Source of the DNA: Gonium pectorale
Taxonomy: Eukaryota; Chlorophyta; Chlorophyceae; Chlamydomonadales; Volvocaceae
Direction of reading: 5' to 3'
DNA length: 11,958 bases
Assembly: GCA_001584585.1 (NCBI GenBank)
Contig: LSYV01000023.1
Coordinates: 1,250,705-1,262,662, forward strand
Part shown: positions 1-7,900 of the stretch, one piece after another
Layout of the letters: each line of letters begins with the position of its first letter
How positions within the stretch are numbered: position 1 is the first letter of the stretch
Translations under genes and position numbers: made by a program
The notes under the pieces: generated by a model
The model's input: the letters and a program-made list of their open reading frames with translations, nothing else
What the model was told of the DNA's origin: nothing
Database searches by the model: none

Positions 1-65
1 GAGAGAAACCACCCGTACAGCAACAACCGTAAAAGTATGCTCCTCAGGTCCGAAACCCTACGCAC

Positions 66-260
66 TATCCAAAGTGCCCAAAATCGTGCAGCATCCAGGC
101 CCCGGACTCCATGTACTCAATCTCCACGCCCTTCCGCCACCGTGGGGACAGACCTAAGCACGCCCCCCGTGCGCCTGATGGCCTTGGCATCCGAAAGGAA
201 CAGGTTGCGCTGGGACGGCGTCACAGCCACCACCACGTTCCAGTCGGACCGGCCCTTCCC
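66..260 (-). pseudogene. Coding-like minus-strand fragment, broken by a frame change
   Basis: Read on the minus strand from 260 towards 66, two adjacent segments look coding. The first includes residues SDWNVVVAVTPSQRNLFLSD and the second WRKGVEIEYMESGAW followed by MLHDFGHFG. In both, about 80 percent of third positions are G or C, as in the kinase exons, but they lie in different frames with a switch near 141-149. The first could begin after an acceptor-like AG (plus-strand CT at 261-262). The second runs either to a TAG at 65-67 or to a GTGCGT donor whose first base is at 65, which would carry the gene off the left edge. I do not recognise a family. It may be a decayed gene or transposon fragment, or real exons whose junction I have misjudged. 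Confidence 0.25.
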
Positions 261-320
261 CTGCCAGCACCGCACAAAACTGCCACCTGCCCGGCATGCC
301 TGGTCGTCCCGTCCGCTGGT

Positions 321-450
321 AGAACACACGGCCCAGCCCAGCACTCCAGCGTTAACGTTTACATGTGCTGCCGGCTAGGTTGCTCTTGCTCGTTAGCAGC
401 TTAACACCTGTTTTGAGAACGCTGTCCCGCATATAGAACATACGGCCCAG
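321..450. repeat. Diverged short direct repeat
   Basis: A 16-base motif, AGAACACACGGCCCAG at 321-336, recurs with one mismatch at 435-450. On the minus strand both copies translate to the residues WAVCS in their longest local frames. The flanks are only weakly alike. This may be the remnant of an old duplication or repeat element, or chance. Confidence 0.3.
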
Positions 451-1011
451 TGTGCAGTGGCAGGGCAGTTCGCTCCAAGCAGCAAGATCCCCAACGGGCC
501 TGGCATGTAGGCCAAACGAGCCGGCTGGCAAACGACCTGCCCTGTATTCAGCTTATTCAGCCGCCGTAGCTTACGCCCTTGTGCCCAAGAGAAATGGGGC
601 GCTAGGAACGGCAGATACCACAGCGTGATTACTACTTGCCCGGTTGGCGCCAGCGAGCGCCAAGGGACCAACAACAGACTTACAGACACGCCCCTACACA
701 CCCCGGCATACGCTCTGGGCTATGGGTGCAACTTCGTAGGACACGCTGACACCAGCCTGTCCGGAGCCCGTGGCGCTGCATCGCCTGGGCGAGCAGAGGG
801 GCCCTGACGCCGCACCAGGCGCTACTACACCCCGGGGAAACGCCATGAAGCGGTGCACAGGGTTGCACACGACACAGCAGCCGTAGGTTGCGTTTCCGGT
901 CAGCGTCCATGGTGCATGTCGAAGCTTGCCGAGCCCTGGGGCTGGCCAGGTGCTCGGGGCGGGTGCCCAGGTACGTTGACGGCATGTACGGCATAGGTGC
1001 ACAGTCTACAG

Positions 1012-1182
1012 TGTCCCGACACGGCTCCCCACTTCCTTGACGGCACGGCTCATCGCTGGTTCATCAATGGTACCTTGAGTGCACTTGCCCTTGGTGCGCA
1101 GGGAACGGTCTGCATCTACGGACTTGGGGAGACAGCAACCCTACACCTTGACCACGGGGACACGGCCGTGCGAGCTCTTTAG
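1012..1182 (+). CDS. Possible terminal exon of an unknown upstream gene
   Basis: This open frame is preceded by an acceptor-like TCTACAG (1005-1011) and closes with TAG at 1180-1182. The protein contains HRWFINGTLSALALG and GTVCIYGLGETATLHLD, alternating hydrophobic and polar residues as in beta-strand-rich or WD40-like proteins, and ends in DTAVRAL. A TGTAA motif, the usual polyadenylation signal of chlorophyte algae, lies about 70 bases downstream, a plausible 3' UTR length. Against it, only about 60 percent of third positions are G or C, clearly less than in the kinase exons, and no preceding exon could be joined: the GTACGT donor at 971 would leave an intron of only about 41 bases. It may be a chance open frame. 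Confidence 0.18.
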   Translation, partial: CPDTAPHFLDGTAHRWFINGTLSALALGAQGTVCIYGLGETATLHLDHGDTAVRAL

Positions 1183-1229
1183 GCCGGGACGGCCCTGCAA
1201 GCATGGGTGGCTGTTCAGGACCGCATGGC

Positions 1230-1241
1230 GATGATGATGAT
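1230..1241. repeat. Short GAT microsatellite
   Basis: Four tandem GAT units, followed closely by an ATGATG step and a short TG run up to the TGTAA motif. This is simple-sequence DNA with no evident function. Confidence 0.5.
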
Positions 1242-1252
1242 CATGATGTGTG

Positions 1253-1257
1253 TGTAA
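1253..1257 (+). terminator. TGTAA motif, candidate polyadenylation signal
   Basis: TGTAA is the usual polyadenylation signal in Chlamydomonas and its relatives. This copy lies 71 bases after the TAG that ends at 1182. A five-base motif is expected often by chance, so it only gains meaning if the 1012-1182 exon is real. Confidence 0.2.
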
Positions 1258-1482
1258 GGGTGGTGTACGAACTCGCCCCTTGGTCCATCTCGGCCCTTAT
1301 GCAATGCAGCCCCTACGCCAGCATCCAATTTGCTGCATACGTGAAGTCATAACAGTCACTTATCGACTTTTCACCACGCACATTTGTGCTAATCCTGCCC
1401 ATGGCGGTGAGACGGCCGGCCAGTGAGCCAGGCTAGGCATCTAGCATGGATTGTAGCAGGTGGTTCAGCCGTTGGCAGGATG

Positions 1483-1494
1483 GGGCCTAGGCCC
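1483..1494. repeat. 12-bp perfect palindrome
   Basis: GGGCCTAGGCCC is self-complementary over all twelve bases. It lies 12 bases before the larger inverted repeat at 1507-1541. It might be a dimeric protein-binding site, but nothing shows this. Confidence 0.5.
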
Positions 1495-1506
1495 TGCTTA
1501 CAAAAT

Positions 1507-1541
1507 TGCTCCGCAAGCCGATAAGGTGGTCTTGCGGAGCA
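1507..1541. repeat. Perfect 11-bp inverted repeat (hairpin)
   Basis: TGCTCCGCAAG at 1507-1517 is the exact reverse complement of CTTGCGGAGCA at 1531-1541, with a 13-base loop. A transcript of either strand could form a stable 11-bp stem. There is no T-run or adjacent coding end to suggest a terminator, and the stem is far shorter than typical algal miRNA precursors. It could be a regulatory stem, a two-armed protein-binding site or a small mobile-element remnant. Confidence 0.6.
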
Positions 1542-1584
1542 CAAAGGCTATGAGGTCTTCAGTGGAGCGGGTGGAGCCGCAGTC

Positions 1585-1609
1585 TGACGCCAAGGTGGGT
1601 TGACGCCAA
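1585..1609. repeat. Pair of 9-bp direct repeats, 16-bp period
   Basis: TGACGCCAA occurs at 1585-1593 and again at 1601-1609. The TGACG core resembles a bZIP-type binding site, and it lies upstream of the first recognised exon of the kinase gene. Two copies suggest a regulatory element, but this is only a possibility. Confidence 0.3.
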
Positions 1610-1823
1610 AGACTCACCGACTCGAGGCTGTCGGCTTGGTGGCCCTTACGCCCTGAAGCCGTCTGGCCTTCCATATGCTTGAACCGGCCCCTGTTTCATG
1701 TGCCATGTTTGTCTAGTGTGTTTGCGAGTCCATGGTCGTTCCACCTGCGACTCGAGGTCGAGGCATGCCGGAATGCATGTTCTATATGGTCCTTTCTCTG
1801 TTGGTCCTTTGCCTCGCTTGCAG

Positions 1824-1992
1824 TCCGGGTTGGCAGCGCGGATTACTGAGGATGGCTCCACCGCGGCTCCTCCGCGGGCCCCGGCCGCGAGCTTTGATGA
1901 GCCTAGGCGGTTCAGAAAATACACCTCTCTCAGCGCCCTCAAAGGCGGAGATGGATCCCTGCGGGGCTTCTTCAGCCTGAACAAAGCGGACA
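1824..1992 (+). CDS. Kinase gene exon 1 (first recognised exon)
   Basis: Encodes about 56 residues including SFDEPRRFRKYTSL and GSLRGFFSLNKAD. It follows a long pyrimidine-rich tract ending in CAG at 1821-1823 and ends at a strong donor, GTAAGAG, leaving one base of a split codon that the next exon completes. The frame stays open upstream to an ATG at 1698, which would add 42 Cys- and Arg-containing residues of different character. I prefer the acceptor and an undiscovered earlier exon, but an ATG start at 1698 cannot be excluded. Confidence 0.65.
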
Positions 1993-4900
1993 GTAAGAGG
2001 GACAGTGGCACCTACAACCTCGGTGCGCGGGGTTTCTCTGTGTGCAGGGGGTGTCCCAAGAGCATGGAGCGCGGCGGGTACGGGGAAACCGGGGCGGAGC
2101 CGTGACTGCCGTCTGTGCGCTCTCCCCCTCCCCAGGGCCCTCGCTCCGGGAGGTGGACTTCCTGCGGGAGGAGCTGCGCGCCGCGCAGGAGGCGGTCCGC
2201 ACATTGGCTGCGGCCGTTAAGGAGGCGCAGTCGTTCCGGGAAAAGGCCTCCAAAATGCTGGAGGAGGCCCATCGGGCGCTGGGCCGCCTGGAGCAGGTGC
2301 GGCGTCGGCTGACGCGGCGCGCTGCGAAGGGTAGAAAAGTTGGGTTTCGGTGGCCATGGCCTAACGGGGTCAAAGGTCCAGCGTGTGCCCGTCTCCAATG
2401 AAGGCGCCAGCGAAAACGTGGAATGCACGAGGGGGGTGCTTGCGGGTGGGCGGCTGAAGAAAAGGCAGGCCGCCACGAGACGGGTCGCTTAGCATTACTG
2501 CCACTCCGCATGTTGACGTCGATAGAGCGTTTTTTCGAGTACGGGGTGCGTTGCAACAACGTGCTTTAGTACCGTCTCTCCCGCCTCTCTAGATACCCAG
2601 TGCTCTCTTGGTTCCCGCCTCTGGCTTCGTCCCTCCCTCTGCAGGCCGTCTCCTACCGGAGCGACGACCGGGACCTCATAAATGTGGCCTGCGAAATCAA
2701 GTGCGTCGCGCAGCGCGGCGTCACCCTGGTCAACGTGTACGGCAAGTACAGCACCCTGGTCAAAGTCATGACGCTCTTCCTGCGCTCCTACATCCGCGCC
2801 AAGTTTGACAAGCAAGCGGAGCGCTTCAAGGTGCTGCTCCCCCTGCCGGACCTAAACCGGAACGTGGGCTCCGCGTCGGCCATCACCTCCCGCCTTGGCT
2901 CACCCGGCAGCCTCGCCTCCACGCGGGAGACCTCGGCCGCGCCTAACGGCATCGTTGCCGGCCTGCCGTCGCCCTCGGGGTCCGTTGCAACGGTGGGCCC
3001 GGCAGCGACCGCCTCCGTTGCGCTCACCGCCGTCGGCTCCCTGCAGCTCCCCTCCCTCATACCCCCGACGTCGGAGCGCTGCGGGACCAGCAGCCTCCAG
3101 CGCACCTCGGCCTCCGCCTACCCGCAGACCCCGGGGCCCATTACCGGCACGCTGCTGCGCCCCAACAAACACGACCGCGTGCACGCCATGGCGTACGTGC
3201 CCAACACGCCCAGCGAGTACGCCTGCCTGTGGTGGTCCGCGGGCCAGATGCTGGAGTTCTACTCTGGCGCGGTGCAGTCCACCACGGGCTTCCCCATTGA
3301 GAAGCCCTCCCTCAACGTAACCGCCCTGGGGGTGGACGATGCGGGCAACGTGTGGACGGGCCATGCCAAGGGCCTGGTGCGCGTGCGCAGCAAGGCAGCC
3401 TGGGAGTATATGGTGGAGGACCGGGCCTTCTCGTCGGCCGTAAAGGCCATCACGTTCGACGAGGCGGGACGAGCCTGGGTTGGGGACGAGGGCGGGCGGA
3501 TCAAGGTGCGGGCGGGTGCTGGAGGGGGGTTGCGGTATTGGGAGGGGGCGGGGCGGGTTTGCGAAGGGTGCGGGCGCGACGTGCGGAGGGGACGAGGGCC
3601 CGTGGGATGACGAAACGTGGGCGTGGGCACGCAGCGACGAATAGCATGGCGTCGGGCGTGTGCAGGGCGGGGCGTAGCGGGTGCGCGAGGGACCAGGGTG
3701 CTCTGCCTGCGTGTGCACTGGCGGGTGGACCACCGTCTGTAGAATCATCATGTTGGGTGCAGTTCAAATGCGGCAACACACGTTCGGATACGCTAATAGC
3801 TTCAAACCTTTCTCACTTGATGTCAGTGTTGGTGATGGCGGTGTCAGTACAATTCCGTCTGCGTGTGGCTGCAGGTGCTCGGCTATGACCCTCGCGCGGG
3901 CCGGCTTGAGACGGTGGCCTCGCTGCAGCGCTCCCCCGCGCTGCTGGCGAAGATGAAGGTGGCGCTGGCGGACAACATGCGCGGGCTGTTCGGGAAGCGC
4001 CACTGCAGCGGCAACGGGCAGCCCACAGCCTTGCAGGTGGCGGCGGCGGGGGCCTTTGCGACGGCGCAGGCGGCCGCCGCTGCCGCGGCGGCGGCGGGAA
4101 CCTCATCGGTGCCGGCGACGCCGGGGCGCGAGGGCACGCCCAGCAGCGCGGGCTCTGCCGCGGGCGCCGCGAACGGCCAGGGGCAACCGGTTGCGATTGA
4201 GGGCCCTGTGCGCTGCATCTTCCTGCGCGGCGGCCGCGCCTGGACCAGCGGCGGCGGGCGGGGCGGGAACGGCGGCTGGCTCCAGATGTGGGACGCAAGC
4301 TCGTTCCAGGTGCGGCGGGGCGGTGCCAGTTGCAGCTTGCAGTGGCGCATGGCGTCTAGGTTGAGGTCTCGCCAGTAGCACCGTGGAGGCGGCGGGTACA
4401 GTCCCGCCGACGCCAGGCGGTGTACCCTCAGGGAACACAAGATGTGACACAGCTTGGTTCCAGGGTGTCTGTGCAGCGTGCTGGGAGTGACGGCGCGTGA
4501 GCATCGCTTACCATCTTCCGCCATGCCTCCTTCCCGACAGGACTTGGACGTGTACGACTGCTGCGGCTTCGGGCCCTGCCACGCCATGGCCTCGCTGCGC
4601 TGGCCCTCGGGCGCCGGCGGCGGCGGCTCGGCCAGCCACAGCCAGCACCCCGCCCTGATGCCGGCGCCCTCGCTGGCCGGCCCCGGCGCGCACCACCGCT
4701 ACGCGCAGAGCGACGGCGGCCGGGCCTTCGGCTCCACCGCCTCCGCGGCGGCGTCCTCGGGTGGCAACACCGCCTGGCGGCTCCTCACCGGCCACGAAAA
4801 CGGCCAGCTACTCCTGTGGCACCCGGAGCACAGCGCCCTGGCGCCGCTGCTGCGCATCGGCGAGGCGTGCAGCCCCTGCCGCGGCATCGCCGTGTTCGAC

Positions 4901-7900
4901 TACTGCCGCCTGCTGGCCACAGCGCATCAGAATGGCGAGCTGCGCCTATTTGTGCAGCCCACCAGCGAGGCCAGCCTGCCGCCGGGCGCCAACTCGGCGG
5001 CGCCGTCTACCTTTGGCATCGTGCGGCCGCGCATGGTGCGCGGGGCCGGTGGGGGCCCGGGGACGGGGCGCGGGCCGGGGTGGATGGGGACAAAGGACCT
5101 GGGTCGCGGGGAGGGGGTGCGCGAGCGCACGTGGGGAGCGCACAGCGCGTGCGACGGGCGGATGCCTTGCGCGAGTGCAGTATGATCTCGATTCCCCTCC
5201 GCCCCTGGCAGCATCTGTCTGTCCGTCCCCCACGTACATCCATCCCTCCGTTCGCAGGTTACCATCCAGGCGCACCGCAGCCGCGTGGACCGCATGATAT
5301 TCTGCACCACCTCGTGCGCCACCGCCTCCAACCTGGGCACCATCCGCCTCTGGAACGCCACGGACCTAGCGGCCGAGGCGCACCGGCAGGGCCTGCTCAC
5401 GCACACCGTCTCGTACAACTCGTTGGCCGTGTCGGGCATCGGCGGCATGTCCTCGGCAGCCGCCGGCGCGGGCGGCCTGGGCGCCATGGGCGGCGGCGCG
5501 CCTGGCAGCACAATGAGCACAGCAGGCAGCATGCAGTCCCGGGCCACGGGGTCGGCCAACCTAAGTGCGTCGGGGCGGCTCGGGTGGTGGCATAGGGGCC
5601 GGCGGGGCGTGGGCGTGGGGGGGGGGGGCGGCGGTCGAGGCGGGTGCGTGCCTGGATGTCTGGGCGGGAATGCAGCTGGGTCGGGGCAGGGGGTAGGGAG
5701 AACTGCTGGGCGTTGGGCAAGTTATTCGTGCAGTGGGGTGTGTTGGAGTATGTCGTCGCGCCCCCGCTCTCCACCTCGAGATTGACTTGCCTACCTGTTC
5801 CATCAATCTGTTCCATCAATCCGTCAAATATAGTGCGTCTGGGTCACCCTTGCAGGTGAGCTGGGGCCGTCAGCCTCGATCCAGCAGTACGCCTCCAACG
5901 CCTACGGCCGGGACTCGACCAAGCAGCTGGGCTCGACCCCGGACACGCAGCGCAGCAGCATCCCCGGCGCCAACGGCGCCGGCTCGGGAGACGCCGCGAT
6001 CGCCGCCGCCATTGCCAACGCGGCGGCTTGTGCGACGCCTAGCGCCACGGGCCTGGGCGCCACGGCCTCCATGTCGGTTGCCAGCTCGGCGGCGCTGTCG
6101 CCCAACTCCCAGCCGTCCCTCCAGTCTGCGCAGATGCAGAGGCTCATGCCGGTGACCGCGCTGTCGACGGGCGCGGGCGGGCCGGTGGGCGGCGGCGGCG
6201 CGGCGGCGGCAGGGCACAAGCGCGATGGCTCGCGAGACAGCGGGGAGACGGGCGGCGCGCTCGTGCAGCAGGTCGGCGGAAAGGGCGACGGCGGGGCAAG
6301 TATTGGGCCGGGGATTGGCGGCGGGGGGGGGGGCGGTACGAAGTCGAGGGGCCGTGGAGGTGCGTTGACGGGAGGATGTTTGTACCGGGGATGCAGGGCC
6401 GGGCGGCGCTGGGCCAAGTGCGGTGCCGTAGTATGTTGCGCCATGGGTGGCAGTCCAGGCAAGGCGACCGGTTTACGACGAGCCTTAAATACCTTCACAC
6501 ATGCTGTACGTGCCCATGTGCCCTACCACCCCCTTTCACCTACAGAGCAGCGGCACCATTGGGGCGGCCAGCGAGTCGGGAGCGCAGGCGGTCTCTCAAG
6601 TGCTGCAGGGGCTGCCGGGGCCTGCCACCGGCCTCCCGCACTTCCAGCAGATTGACGCCGCGGAGCTCAGCCTGATCAAGCTGATCGGTTCGGGGGCCTA
6701 TGGGAAAGTCTGGCTGGCGGAGTGGACCGGCTGCCAGGTGGGCGGGGGTGACCCGCGGGTCGGGAGCCGTGGCGGAGAATGGGAACAAGAATGCGTGGGC
6801 GTGCGGGTCCCGCGCCAGGATGCAATGCGGGAGCAGGCGAAACGGAGCTGCGCGCAGCGGTTGCCGCCTCTACCGTTACCCGCTCTCGGCATCCCTCACG
6901 CGTAGACCCTCCTCCCCCTGCCCATCCCCTTCACGCCGTGTGTCGCGCTTGCGCCCCGCAGGTTGCCGTGAAGGAGCTCTTTGGTCTGCAGGGCGGCCAG
7001 GCGGGCCGCGAGAAGGAGTACAGCGCGTTGGTGAATGAGGTGACGCTGCTGGGCAGCCTCAGCCACCCAAACATCATGCGCTTCCTCGCGGTGGGTGCGG
7101 TGTCGCCGGGACGCCGCGGAGTGCGGGATGACGGCAGAGCTGGGGTGCCGGGGCGGGTGTCTGGAAGGGGCGTACATGGGATCTGCCCCGGCAAGTGTGG
7201 CGTCAAGTCAATGGCTTACTAGGGGCGGGGCCCGTAACAGCAGAGTGTCCCAGCGATGCTGCGTACGGGCAGGCTGAGGGCAGAGACGCGACCGCGCGTA
7301 CCACACTCGCCAGTCCCCGGTCAGCAGTGTGCCTGGACCCGTCGCAAGGCCCGTCACCTCACGTTCCGCCAACGCGCCAGGAGCGCCCCTGCCCGCATGC
7401 CTGCCCCCGCCCGCAGGTTGTGCATGACCCCCCGCTGATCGTGATGCAGTACTACCCGCACGGCAGCCTGTTCGACCTGCTCACTCGCGCCCGGCGCGGC
7501 AACCCCAAGGCCGCCAAGGAGCTGTCGTGGGGCAAGCGGCTGGACATGTTGCGTGACGTGGCGGCGGGCATGCAGTACCTGCACAGCCGCAAGCCGCCCG
7601 TCATCCACGGAGACCTGCGCTCGCCCAACCTGTTGCTGGACCTCACCATTGACAAGGACCGGCCGCGCTTCCACGTCAAGGTACGGGCCTATACATGTGC
7701 GCTTCATGTATGAAACCTGAAGCGTCGTTGGTTGAGCGGGCAGCGGGAGCCGGTGGGCAGATACGGGAAGTGGGGCGTGTGAGCGGTCAGCTGAGCTGCG
7801 GCCGGGGAGCATGGCACGAAGGCAAGTGTTGACGCCGGTCGGTGACCAGCCTAACTTCCTCTTCCGATTGCCTGTGCGTGTGTGTGCGGTGGGTGCAGAT

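Larger units (their letters stand above)
1..1823. other. Upstream region without an assignable gene
   Basis: I find no gene here that can be named. The stretch is less GC-rich than the exons to its right and carries only short open frames with mixed third-position composition. Listed separately are a minus-strand coding-like fragment at the left edge, a short plus-strand open frame ending at 1182 with a TGTAA motif after it, and small repeats and palindromes between 1480 and 1610. The part from about 1260 to 1823 should include the 5' side of the kinase gene: a pyrimidine-rich tract ending in CAG at 1821-1823 looks like a splice acceptor, so a 5' exon and the promoter are expected upstream, but I could not identify either. 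Confidence 0.5.
3170..5363 (+). other. Seven WD40-like propeller blades spread over exons 3-6
   Basis: Blades begin near 3170, 3311, 3428 (finishing in exon 4), 4202, 4565 (interrupted, resuming at 4772), 4871 and 5258. The recurring features are an internal small-residue/Trp or Thr-Gly-His turn and a closing aromatic strand: VWTGHAKG, AWVGDEGG, AWTSGG..LQMW, LLTGHENGQLLLW, LLATAHQNGELRLF, CATASNLGTIRLW. Seven units suggest a closed ring that binds a protein, phosphoinositide or other ligand. Blades 1 and 2 are the least certain. Assigned by reading motifs, not by a profile search. Confidence 0.75.

Noticed and set aside
680..1002. Minus-strand open frames with Cys pairs (CCVVC, CRTC) suggesting a zinc-binding transposase end
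   Set aside because: Third-position bias is weak, no conserved transposase motif is seen, and Cys spacing alone is not enough.
1507..1541. Hairpin as a bacterial-type terminator or miRNA precursor
   Set aside because: There is no T-run, the setting is eukaryotic, and an 11-bp stem is much shorter than algal miRNA precursors.
1732..1980. Plus-strand open frame with a hydrophobic stretch like a signal peptide (LSLLVLCLACSPG)
   Set aside because: The hydrophobic part is the translated pyrimidine-rich tract before the acceptor at 1823, and the frame differs from the exon 1 frame that joins correctly to exon 2.
5617..5630. Poly-G runs here and near 6321-6333
   Set aside because: Both lie in introns and are ordinary simple sequence for this genome; a G-quadruplex role cannot be judged from sequence alone.
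2297..5855. Five successive introns (2 to 6) with lengths divisible by three
   Set aside because: They are 348, 369, 231, 222 and 291 bases long, so exons 3 to 7 share a frame, but introns 2 to 4 show in-frame stops before the next exon, as does intron 5 near 5185. It gives no readable retained protein and may be chance; later introns do not follow the pattern.
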